DNA from: Thermoplasmata archaeon
GTDB lineage: Archaea > Thermoplasmatota > E2 > UBA202 > JdFR-43
Length of the DNA: 15,307 nucleotides
Assembly: GCA_021158865.1 (NCBI GenBank)
Contig: JAGGSX010000183.1
Span: 1-15,307 of the forward strand
Direction of reading: 5' to 3'
Shown: positions 5,590 through 12,569 of the stretch, piece after piece
How the letters are laid out: the number at the start of each line of letters is the position of its first letter
Numbering within the stretch: position 1 is the first letter of the stretch
Notes under the pieces: generated by a model
Seen by the model: the letters and a program-made list of their open reading frames with translations, nothing else
Databases searched by the model: none
Told to the model about the DNA's origin: nothing
Program-made: the position numbers and the translations under genes

Positions 5590-8143
5590 TTTTTATCAAT
5601 TCCATAACTTCTTTATGCATTTCTTTTATCATTTCTTTTCTATCTTCCATCAAAACAATATCACTTGCGCCTATTGCAACAATGTTAAAAGAAAATGGAG
5701 ATGGAACCGGCAATTTTAATATCTCCACATTGATTTTGCCTTCTTCAATTTTTTTAATGAATTTTTTTGCATTTTCTATATCCATCGAATCTTCCATAAT
5801 CTCACGGTATGTTTCTTTTAATGCAGGAAATTGGGGGTCAATTTCATTAACAACTTTAAAAAGCATTGATGCATTTCTCTGCTGCCTTGCTACACTCATT
5901 TCATGACCAAGATAATTTTTTAAAATCATCAAGCTCCGAGTTGCAACATGTCTGAATCGCCTTTTAAGCATTTCAGTATTTGCAAGAGCTTTTTTCAAAT
6001 CTTCTTCCATATTTTTTGATGCAAACAATGATTTTATTTCTTCATTGCCAATTTTTCTTTTATTTCTTGGATATATAATTGCAAAACCATTATCGGTTAT
6101 AGCAAGTCTGATATTAAATCTGAAAGATTTTGTTATTCTATAAGCAAAAATTCTTGAAATTGCATCATTTGCTTTTCTTCCAACAAGAGTATGAAATATT
6201 ATGTAACGCCATTCATCTTTTTCAAAAATTTCTACTGTAACTTTTTTATCATTTGGAATTGAAAAATGAGATTGCTCCAAAAGATATGAATGTATAGCCA
6301 TTGCAGTATTCTCATCTATTCCATAATTTTTTGTAAGGTATTTTACAACATTTTTGTCAATCATTTCTTCCATTTTTCTCCTGAACTTGCTTATCTGCAT
6401 TGCCAAATCAAAACTCAATGGAAGCTGTTCAGAAAACCACGATGGTATTGTTGGCGCCGCCTCAGGGCGGGGGGCAACAATTAAGCGCATTGCCTTGCTT
6501 TTCAAGAATTCATAAGTATTGCCAGCAAGAACAAAAATATCTCCTTTCTTCAGTCTTTCTGCAAAAGCTTCCTCTACTTTTCCAACATATCGATGATTTA
6601 TGGTATAAACTTTTATTGCCACCTCATCTGGTATTGTCCCTGTATTCAGATAATAGATAGGTCGAACCATCTTTCCACGCCTACCAAACATCTCATCTTT
6701 TTCATCAAACCATATTTTTCCATATATCTTTCTATCCTCAAGTTCCTCATATTCTCCAGCAAGGTAATGAAGAAGCCTGAAAAAATCTTTTTTGGCAAGT
6801 GAGCGATATGGATATGCCTTTCTTATTAAATTCAAAGCTTCATTAACTTTCCATTTTTTATCTATTGCCATCCCCACAACATGCTGTGCGAGAACATCAA
6901 GGGCATTTTGAGGTATTTTTACTTTATCAAGCCTTCCATCCATGGCTTCTTTTGCAAGAACAACACATTCAACTAAATCATCTCTATCCAAAACTATTAT
7001 ACGCCCCTTCGATTTTTCATGCAAAAAATGTCCACTTCTTCCAATTCTTTGTAAGGCTCTTGTAACACTTTTTGGAGAGCCGAGCAAAATAACCAAATCA
7101 ATGTAGCCAATATCTATACCTAATTCAAGGCTTGTTGAAGAAACAACACATTTTAGCTTGCCATTTTTCAATTTTTCCTCAACATCAAGCCTGACATCTC
7201 TTGAAAGAGAACCATGGTGTGCTTCAATTTTCCCATCCAAGTCCTTAAACATGCTCTTTAGATGGAAAACAACTCTTTCTGTTGCGCTTCTCGTATTTGT
7301 AAATATAAGTGTTGTCCTATGTTTTTTTATCAGCTTGTATAAAAGATTGTACAGGTATCCAGATAATTCTTTTGCTGGAATATATATTAAATCATTTGTT
7401 GGAGAAATGACTTTCAAATCAATTTTTTTTAAGAAGTTTACATCCACAATTATACAATCTCTTTTTACTCCTACCAAAAATTTTGCAATTTCTTTCATTG
7501 GAGATATGGTGGCGGATAAACCAATTCTTATTGGTTCCTCTTTCATTCCATAAACAAGTCTTTCCAGAGATAATGAAAGATGTAATCCTCTTTTATTATC
7601 AGCGAGAGCATGTATTTCATCTACTATCAGCCATCTTGCTTCCTTTAATTTTTTTGAAAAAGTTGGGGCATTCAACATTATTGAAAGACTTTCAGGTGTT
7701 GTAATCAAAATATGGGGCGGCTTTTTCGCCTGCCTCTGCCTTTCCTGCTGGGTTGTGTCGCCTGTTCTAACACCAATTCTTATTTTTTCCTTTATCTCAT
7801 AACTTTCATATATTTCTCTCAAAGGTTCTTTCAAATTTCTTTCAATATCATTATTGAGAGCTTTTAAAGGAGATATATACAAAACATATATTTTGTCCTC
7901 AAGCATTCCTTTTTTTGCAAGAAGAAGTAATTCATTTATGGCAGCAAGAAATGCAGCAAATGTCTTTCCTGAACCGGTTGGTGATGATATGAGCGTATTG
8001 TTTCCATTATGTATTTCCATAACTGCATATCTCTGAGGTGGTGTGAAAGAACCATATTTATTCCTGAACCATTCCTTTATTTCATCTACCAGGAAATTAT
8101 ATATCTCGCTATCTCTGTATTCTCTGGTTGCAACTTTTATCAT
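5582..8143 (-). CDS. lhr: Lhr-family superfamily 2 ATP-dependent helicase
   Basis: An 853-residue helicase. It has a Q-like motif (FTPPQRYAV, 33-41), Walker A SPTGSGKT (54-61), DEIH (175-178), SAT (210-212), FTNTRSATERV, motif V around VSSTSLELGIDIG (334-346) and motif VI QRIGRSGH (365-372). About 450 further residues follow, the size of the winged-helix plus Lhr-specific C-terminal domain. This is the archaeal Lhr-core architecture; aLhr1 versus aLhr2 cannot be decided by eye. Family members translocate 3' to 5' on single-stranded DNA and unwind RNA-DNA or DNA duplexes in repair. It is the first gene of an operon with the metallophosphoesterase and has its own candidate TATA box in the 40-base gap after TBP. 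No disruption is seen. Confidence 0.93.
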   Translation of the reverse strand: MIKVATREYRDSEIYNFLVDEIKEWFRNKYGSFTPPQRYAVMEIHNGNNTLISSPTGSGKTFAAFLAAINELLLLAKKGMLEDKIYVLYISPLKALNNDIERNLKEPLREIYESYEIKEKIRIGVRTGDTTQQERQRQAKKPPHILITTPESLSIMLNAPTFSKKLKEARWLIVDEIHALADNKRGLHLSLSLERLVYGMKEEPIRIGLSATISPMKEIAKFLVGVKRDCIIVDVNFLKKIDLKVISPTNDLIYIPAKELSGYLYNLLYKLIKKHRTTLIFTNTRSATERVVFHLKSMFKDLDGKIEAHHGSLSRDVRLDVEEKLKNGKLKCVVSSTSLELGIDIGYIDLVILLGSPKSVTRALQRIGRSGHFLHEKSKGRIIVLDRDDLVECVVLAKEAMDGRLDKVKIPQNALDVLAQHVVGMAIDKKWKVNEALNLIRKAYPYRSLAKKDFFRLLHYLAGEYEELEDRKIYGKIWFDEKDEMFGRRGKMVRPIYYLNTGTIPDEVAIKVYTINHRYVGKVEEAFAERLKKGDIFVLAGNTYEFLKSKAMRLIVAPRPEAAPTIPSWFSEQLPLSFDLAMQISKFRRKMEEMIDKNVVKYLTKNYGIDENTAMAIHSYLLEQSHFSIPNDKKVTVEIFEKDEWRYIIFHTLVGRKANDAISRIFAYRITKSFRFNIRLAITDNGFAIIYPRNKRKIGNEEIKSLFASKNMEEDLKKALANTEMLKRRFRHVATRSLMILKNYLGHEMSVARQQRNASMLFKVVNEIDPQFPALKETYREIMEDSMDIENAKKFIKKIEEGKINVEILKLPVPSPFSFNIVAIGASDIVLMEDRKEMIKEMHKEVMELIKNA

Positions 8144-8151
8144 TATTTTTT

Positions 8152-8183
8152 AGCATAGCAACAATAAAAAGTTTATCTATGCT
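8152..8183. repeat. 7-bp inverted repeat flanking the Lhr TATA box
   Basis: AGCATAG (8152-8158) and CTATGCT (8177-8183) are exact reverse complements on either side of the candidate Lhr promoter. An operator is possible, as is a hairpin at the end of the TBP message. With short arms, chance cannot be excluded. Confidence 0.35.
8162..8172 (-). promoter_or_regulatory. Candidate TATA box of the Lhr operon
   Basis: The minus strand reads ACTTTTTATTG, centred 24 bases before the ATG at 8143. It is a weak TATA match, but the spacing is right for leaderless transcription. No Shine-Dalgarno sequence precedes this start. Confidence 0.4.
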
Positions 8184-8732
8184 TTATAGCAATAATCCTT
8201 TTGCATTCAATTCTTCAGTAATCTTCTCAATTGCTTCTTTAACCTGGCTGTCTTTCCTCGCTCCAGTGCATACAAGTTTTCCTGAACCGAATAAAAGCAA
8301 AACAACTCTCGGCTCTTCAAGTCTGTAAACCAATCCTGGAAATTGTTCTGGCTCGTATTCTATTTTTTCCAAGCCAATGGCAAGAGCTATTGCATTTAAA
8401 TTGAGTTGTGCATGAAGATTTGCAGAAGCAACTATATTCTGAACCGTAATCTCTGGTTTTTTATAAACTCTAAATCCAGCACTAGCAACTTTATCACAAA
8501 CTTTTTTTATGGCTCTCTCTACATCTTTTATTGTTTTTGCCCCCGTGCAAACAACTTTCCCACTTCTAAACAACAGGGCAGCTGTCTTGGGCTCATCAAG
8601 GCGGAGCACCAGCCCAGGAAATTGCTCGGGCTTATAATCAGTTTCTGGAAGAGCTTTTTTCAGTTTGGATAAATCTATTTCTCTCGCTATTGTTGTAGAT
8701 GCTACAACATTTTCAATTCTCATATCCACCAT
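8184..8732 (-). CDS. tbp: TATA-binding protein (TBP)
   Basis: A 182-residue archaeal TBP built of two direct repeats. Repeat one starts at IENVVASTTIAREIDL and contains KPEQFPGLVLRLDEP, LLFRSGKVVCTGAK. Repeat two starts at VQNIVASANLHAQLNL and contains EPEQFPGLVYRLEEP, LLFGSGKLVCTGAR. Both halves carry the saddle strands that bind the minor groove of the TATA box. It recruits TFB and RNA polymerase. The frame stays open to 8801, but the ATG at 8732 lies 25 bases after a TATA box, so the longer version would start upstream of the promoter. A second ATG at 8723 is three codons in. Family length is about 180-190 residues, in agreement. Confidence 0.95.
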   Translation of the reverse strand: MVDMRIENVVASTTIAREIDLSKLKKALPETDYKPEQFPGLVLRLDEPKTAALLFRSGKVVCTGAKTIKDVERAIKKVCDKVASAGFRVYKKPEITVQNIVASANLHAQLNLNAIALAIGLEKIEYEPEQFPGLVYRLEEPRVVLLLFGSGKLVCTGARKDSQVKEAIEKITEELNAKGLLL

Positions 8733-8751
8733 GATGGCTATATATAAAGAT

Positions 8752-8762
8752 ACTTTATAAAC
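8752..8762 (-). promoter_or_regulatory. TATA box of the tbp gene
   Basis: The minus strand reads GTTTATAAAGT, a good archaeal TATA box centred 25 bases before the ATG at 8732. A second TATATA stretch lies closer to the start (8740-8747) but too near to place a start site before the ATG. Confidence 0.6.
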
Positions 8763-8764
8763 TC

Positions 8765-8825
8765 TTTGAATTACACAGATTTCACAAGCAATTAAAATCA
8801 TGAATTTTGTATGATTTTTTCTGGA
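8765..8825. repeat. Intergenic direct repeat, copy B
   Basis: This 61-base partner of 4785-4842 has the same orientation and the same position just upstream of a minus-strand TATA box. It contains a perfect inverted repeat, AAAATCAT (8794-8801) and ATGATTTT (8811-8818), around a 9-base spacer. That pairing is degraded in copy A. The rest of the gap to 8981 holds only a 7-bp inverted repeat (AATGCAC at 8849-8855, GTGCATT at 8888-8894) and the next promoter. Confidence 0.85.
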
Positions 8826-8951
8826 GATATTTTATGGAAAGCAGAATAAATGCACTTGAGTTTGAAATGATATATCCTTGTATTTTGGTGCATTCTTTAA
8901 AATAATTTTATAGGTAAAAATCACTTGCAAAATTTGGGAGTAAAACCCAAA

Positions 8952-8963
8952 AAATTTAAATTA
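8952..8963 (+). promoter_or_regulatory. TATA box of the amino-sugar operon
   Basis: AAATTTAAATTA is centred 25 bases before the ATG at 8982. The spacing suggests a leaderless first gene. Later genes of the operon have Shine-Dalgarno sites or overlaps instead. Confidence 0.5.
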
Positions 8964-8981
8964 CCATTGCATTAATTCCAG

Positions 8982-9591
8982 ATGAAATTTCAAATAGGCA
9001 AAAACGCAAAAATTGGAGAATATGTTTTGTTGGGTGTAGAACCAAGAAAACCTACAACCAAGTTGATTATAGGGGATAATGCGATAATACGTTCACATAC
9101 TGTTATCTATGCTGGAAATAAAATTGGCAACAATTTTCAGACAGGACATGCTGCCCTATTAAGAGAAAATAATGTGATAGGAAATAATGTTAGTGTTGGT
9201 TCTCATAGCGTTATAGAGAGAGAATATAATAGAAGACGATGTAAGAATTCATTCCCATTGTTTTATTCCTGAATTTGTTATTATAAAAAAGAAGGCATGG
9301 CTTGGGCCCAGGGTTACAATACTAAATGTGTTGCATCCTCCATGCCCAAAGTGGGAAGAGTGTGCCAGAAGCGTTATTATAGAAGAAAATGTAAAGATAG
9401 GCGGCAATGTAACAATATTACCTCGTATTAAAATAGGTAAAAATTCATTAATTGGAGCAGGAAGTGTTGTTACAAAGGATATTCCTCCAGATAGCGTTGT
9501 TGTAGGAAATCCTGCAAAGGTTATAAAAAACATTAAAGATTTGGAATGTATTCTGGGCTATTATGAAACACCCTATGAATGGGAGGAATAA
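8982..9591 (+). pseudogene. Hexapeptide-repeat acyltransferase (left-handed beta-helix), frameshifted
   Basis: Two frames make one protein of about 202 residues. The first runs from 8982 to a stop at 9272. Similarity to the family breaks after VGSHSVIERE (9224) and resumes in the next frame at 9226 with IIEDDVRIHSHCFIPEF, ending at 9591. Skipping one base, near T9225 after a GAGAGAGA run, restores the reading. Repeats of the I/V-G-x-x form (KNAKIGEYVLLG, NKIGNNFQTGH, NNVIGNNVSVGSHSVI, ENVKIGGNVTIL, NSLIGAGSVVTKDIP) are typical of left-handed beta-helix acyltransferases. The ending VVVGNPAKVIK is the usual end of sugar N-acetyltransferases. With the aminotransferase and oxidoreductase that follow, a WbpD-like role acetylating an amino sugar is likely. 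The shift may be real inactivation or a sequencing indel. Confidence 0.82.
9581..9586 (+). promoter_or_regulatory. Strong ribosome binding site of the aminotransferase gene
   Basis: GGGAGG lies 6 bases before the ATG at 9593. It decides this start over an in-frame ATG at 9563, which lies inside the acyltransferase gene and has no such site. Confidence 0.75.
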
Positions 9592-9592
9592 A

Positions 9593-10681
9593 ATGAAAAT
9601 AAATATGGCTGAAATGTATGTTGATGATGAAATAAAAAATGCCGCAATAAAAGTTTTGGAAAGCAAGAGATATGTAAAAGGGCAGCAGGCAAAAGAGTTT
9701 GAAAATGAGTTTTCTAAATTTGTAGGAGCAAAATATGGAATAACAACTAATTCTGGCACTTCGGCATTACATATAGCAATGCTTTCAATTGGATTAAAAA
9801 GGGGGGATGAAGTTATTGTGCCATCACACACTTTCATAGCTACAGCATCTCCTTTAATCCATATTGGTGCAAAGCCTGTATTTGCCGAAATCGATGAAAA
9901 AACTTACACCATAGATGCCAATGATGTAAGAAAAAAAATTACAGATAAAACAAAAGCCATTATTCCAGTTCATTTATATGGTCATCCCGCTGACATGGAT
10001 GAAATAAAAGAGATTGCTGATAAATACAGCTTAAAAATTATTGAAGACGCATGCCAAGCTCATGGAGCAGAATATAAAGGTAAAAAAGTGGGAATCATTG
10101 GCGATATGGCTGCATTCAGTTTTTTTCCATCTAAAAATATGACGGTGGCTGGCGACGGCGGGATAATTGTTACAAATAATGAAGAATATGCTACAAGAGC
10201 AAGGGCTCTGGTTGATCAGGGTAGACTTGCTGGAAAAAAATATGAGCATGATTTTGTTGGATTTAATTATAGAATGAGTGAATTGCTTGCCGCTATAGGA
10301 AGGGTGCAATTGAAACATTTGCCACGGTGGATTGAAAATAGGAGGGCTGCTGCAAAAATTTATAATGAACTTTTGGAAGGAGAGAATATTGTTATACCCT
10401 TTGAGGCAAGATGGGCAAAGCACGTCTACCATTTATATGTAATAAGGTGTAAGAGAAGAGATGAGTTAAAAGAATTTTTAAAGGAGAAGAATATAGCAAC
10501 TGGCATACATTATCCAATCCCAGTTCATTTGCAACCAGCAATGAAGGAATATGGAAATGTCAAACTTGAAATTACCGAAAAATTTGCAAAGGAGGTTTTA
10601 TCTTTGCCAATGCATCCTCAACTTAAGAAAGAAGATGTGGAATACGTTGCAGATGCAATAAAAGAATGGTTGAGAAAATGA
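9593..10681 (+). CDS. DegT/DnrJ/EryC1-family PLP-dependent sugar aminotransferase
   Basis: A 362-residue intact enzyme. NSGTSALHIA (53-62) and the phosphate and ring contacts in EDACQAHGAEY (D152) precede the Schiff-base lysine K181 in FSFFPSKNMTVAGDGG. The later FNYRMSELLAAIGRVQL and GIHYPIPVHLQPA are classic for the family. It would add an amino group to a keto-sugar nucleotide. Beside a Gfo/Idh/MocA oxidoreductase and a hexapeptide acyltransferase it matches the WbpB-WbpE-WbpD set, which makes 3-acetamido (2,3-diacetamido) sugar uronates for surface glycans. The start is two bases after the acyltransferase stop with a strong ribosome site. The stop overlaps the next ATG (10678-10681). The exact sugar is inferred from context. 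Confidence 0.92.
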   Translation: MKINMAEMYVDDEIKNAAIKVLESKRYVKGQQAKEFENEFSKFVGAKYGITTNSGTSALHIAMLSIGLKRGDEVIVPSHTFIATASPLIHIGAKPVFAEIDEKTYTIDANDVRKKITDKTKAIIPVHLYGHPADMDEIKEIADKYSLKIIEDACQAHGAEYKGKKVGIIGDMAAFSFFPSKNMTVAGDGGIIVTNNEEYATRARALVDQGRLAGKKYEHDFVGFNYRMSELLAAIGRVQLKHLPRWIENRRAAAKIYNELLEGENIVIPFEARWAKHVYHLYVIRCKRRDELKEFLKEKNIATGIHYPIPVHLQPAMKEYGNVKLEITEKFAKEVLSLPMHPQLKKEDVEYVADAIKEWLRK

Positions 10682-11645
10682 GAATTGCTGTAATTGGAAC
10701 TGGCTACTGGGGAAAAAATCATGTAAGGGCATTGAAAGAATTGATGGATGAAGGAAAAGTGGAAGAATTGTATATTTGTGATTCAAATAACGAAAGAGCC
10801 AGGGAAATGGCATCAAATTATAATTTGCCTTATTATACAGATTACAAACAATTGCCTTCTTTAGATGCTGTCATTATTGCAACACCTTCTGACAGCCATT
10901 ATGAAATAGCAAAAAATTTTCTTGAAATTGGGAGAGATATTTTGGTGGAAAAGCCAATGACATTGAATTCAAAAAAGCAGAGGAACTGATAAAAATAGCA
11001 GAAAAAAATGGAAATGTGCTTATGGTTGGGCATATTTTTAGATACCATCCTGCTGTTGTGGAGTTAAAGAATAAAATAGAAAGAGGTGACTTCGGCAAGA
11101 TATATTATATAATGAGCAATCGCCTTTCTTTAAGGCAGCCCCGCAATGATATGGGCGTTTTGTTTGCTTTGGGAATACATGAGGTTGATTTGTTCTGTTA
11201 TTTGCTTGATGAAGATTATCCAGAAGCAATATTTGCAGTAATAAGTAATTATTTAGGAAGCGTTGAAGAAACAGCCCAGATTACAACATATTTTAAAAAT
11301 GGAATAAAAGGCTATGCTTTTGAAAGCTGGATTACACCGGTATATGGAAAAAGAAGGGAATTGGTTATTGTCGGCAGCCGCCTAAGTGCTTTCGTTGATT
11401 ATCTAAAACCAAACGAAATAAGTTTTTTTGATTCAATGATAAATAGTAAAGGAGTTACAATAGAAGGTTCATATATTATTCCTCTTAAATATAAAGAGCC
11501 ATTGAAAGAAGAATTAAAAGATTTTATAAATTGCATTGAACAAAGAAGGCAGCCAGTAGCAAACATGTATACTGGAAAGAGAGCAGTAGAGATGATAGAA
11601 GCAGCAATGAAAGCGGCAAAGGAAGGAAAAAGGATAAAAATATGA
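10678..11645 (+). pseudogene. Gfo/Idh/MocA-family sugar-nucleotide oxidoreductase, -1 frameshifted
   Basis: The first frame (10678-10989, 103 residues) holds the Rossmann NAD-binding half: MRIAVIGTGYWGKNH (GxGxxG), AVIIATPSDSHYEIA and the family EKP motif in ILVEKPMTLNS. It breaks at a run of six A. The second frame (from 10977 to 11645) continues with AEELIKIAEKNGNVLMVGHIFRYHP and the catalytic-region GIHEVDL, through to KRAVEMIEAA. One more A in the run, or a -1 ribosomal slip, joins the halves into about 322 residues, the normal family size. The likely reaction is oxidation of a sugar-nucleotide hydroxyl to the ketone used by the aminotransferase (WbpB-like). The start ATG overlaps the aminotransferase stop. 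It may be a pseudogene, a sequencing indel or a slippage-expressed gene. Confidence 0.85.
10971..10977 (+). other. Slippery heptamer A_AAA_AAG at the frameshift
   Basis: In the zero frame the codons read TCA AAA AAG. This is exactly the A_AAA_AAG heptamer known for -1 slippage, as in E. coli dnaX. A -1 slip here gives S-K-K-A-E-E-L and enters the frame of the second half without loss. I see no clear downstream stem-loop or well-spaced upstream Shine-Dalgarno stimulator. Confidence 0.5.
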
Positions 11646-11679
11646 AGACTTGAAAAATATTTTAATAACATCCTATTTC

Positions 11680-11907
11680 ATGTTAATGAATTACCTATTA
11701 ATTCTGATGACAGCTTTGGTGGCATTCACATGGGGTATGCTATTTGCTTTCTGGCTCATATTTGTAAGAACAGCTAATAGATTGGCTGGTTTGCTCAAAA
11801 AAGCAACTGGAAAAGATGTTAATATGGAAGAAATTTATCAAACAATCAAAAATATTGTTGATAAGGCTTATGAAGAAATGAGGGAGAAAAAAAATGAAGA
11901 TGAATGA
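11680..11907 (+). CDS. Small single-helix membrane protein of unknown function
   Basis: About 75 residues from the ATG at 11680. A hydrophobic helix (NYLLILMTALVAFTWGMLFAFWLIFV) comes first, followed by a charged tail that looks like amphipathic helix or coiled coil (MEEIYQTIKNIVDKAYEEMREKK). The start is uncertain: a TTG at 11650 would add ten residues, an ATG at 11686 would remove two, and none has a clear ribosome site. The gene begins shortly after the oxidoreductase stop and overlaps the next gene by 14 bases, so it is probably made together with the COG2426-like membrane protein. I do not recognise a family. Confidence 0.6.
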   Translation: MLMNYLLILMTALVAFTWGMLFAFWLIFVRTANRLAGLLKKATGKDVNMEEIYQTIKNIVDKAYEEMREKKNEDE

Positions 11908-12505
11908 GCTTATAAATAATATCTACAGCCAGATTTTAAAAATTAGATCAAACTTAGCAATTTTTTACAAATTTCTTTTATTCATAGTTCCATTTCTCAC
12001 AATAGCATACTATTTCATATTCATTTCAAGCATTCTTCCTTCGAATGTTGCTGCAAAATATTCTGCCCTTATAATTGCCTATTTTATTCCTCCTGCAGGA
12101 AAGGAAAGTATAATACCTATAATGCTCTCTGATAAGATTGGACCACCCATATCTCCATGGATAACTGGAAGCACAATAGTCATACTTGATGTTATATCAT
12201 GTGCCATAATCGCATATAACTGGTGGTTTGCAGAGTTTATAATAAATAGAATAGGCATATTGAAAAGAGGGTATAGAATACTGCAAAAAAAGGCTGAGAA
12301 ATTCAGGAAGAGAAGGTGGCTCACTTTTGCTCTGCTTTTATTTATGATAATACCTTTTCAGGGAACTGGCGGAATAAGTACGACTATCGTTTCTAAATTA
12401 TTGGGATTATCAGCAAATAGAACTATTGCAATTGTTTTTGCTGGTTCTACAATAACAACAAGTTTATGGATACTATGGTGGCTCGGCTTTCTAAACTTTC
12501 TATGA
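11894..12505 (+). CDS. COG2426-like 'small multidrug export' family membrane protein
   Basis: A 203-residue polytopic membrane protein. Hydrophobic segments lie near residues 26-46, 55-75, 91-108, 143-155 and 176-199. The first re-entrant-like motif YFIPPAGKESIIPIML (63-78) and the second IIPFQGTGGISTTIVSKLLGL (152-172) match the two signature regions of the Sm_multidrug_ex family (PF06695/COG2426). Despite the family name, transport of drugs is poorly supported for the group, so the substrate is open. GGGAG at 11882-11886 lies 7 bases before the ATG at 11894. The gene overlaps the preceding small membrane-protein gene. Confidence 0.75.
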   Translation: MKMNELINNIYSQILKIRSNLAIFYKFLLFIVPFLTIAYYFIFISSILPSNVAAKYSALIIAYFIPPAGKESIIPIMLSDKIGPPISPWITGSTIVILDVISCAIIAYNWWFAEFIINRIGILKRGYRILQKKAEKFRKRRWLTFALLLFMIIPFQGTGGISTTIVSKLLGLSANRTIAIVFAGSTITTSLWILWWLGFLNFL

Positions 12506-12537
12506 AGCCATTTAGAAGAAACATGGCAAAATTGATA

Positions 12538-12548
12538 GATTTAAATAC
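12538..12548 (+). promoter_or_regulatory. TATA box of the secreted protease gene
   Basis: GATTTAAATAC is centred about 27 bases before the ATG at 12570. A second AT-rich stretch, CTTTATATATCT at 12553-12564, lies too close to the start to serve unless a downstream ATG is used. Confidence 0.5.
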
Positions 12549-12569
12549 ACATCTTTATATATCTGCAAA

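Noticed and set aside
6449..6480. Local GC-rich patch (gcgccgcctcagggcggggggc) as a possible inserted element or structured RNA
   Set aside because: It lies inside the intact helicase reading frame and encodes ordinary residues (RPEAAPTIP).
7158..7553. Plus-strand 131-codon ORF inside the helicase gene
   Set aside because: It is antisense to conserved helicase motifs and has no recognisable domain.
10666..10677. ATG at 10666 as start of the oxidoreductase
   Set aside because: The family begins with the MRIAVIGTG strand, and the ATG at 10678 forms the ATGA overlap with the preceding stop.
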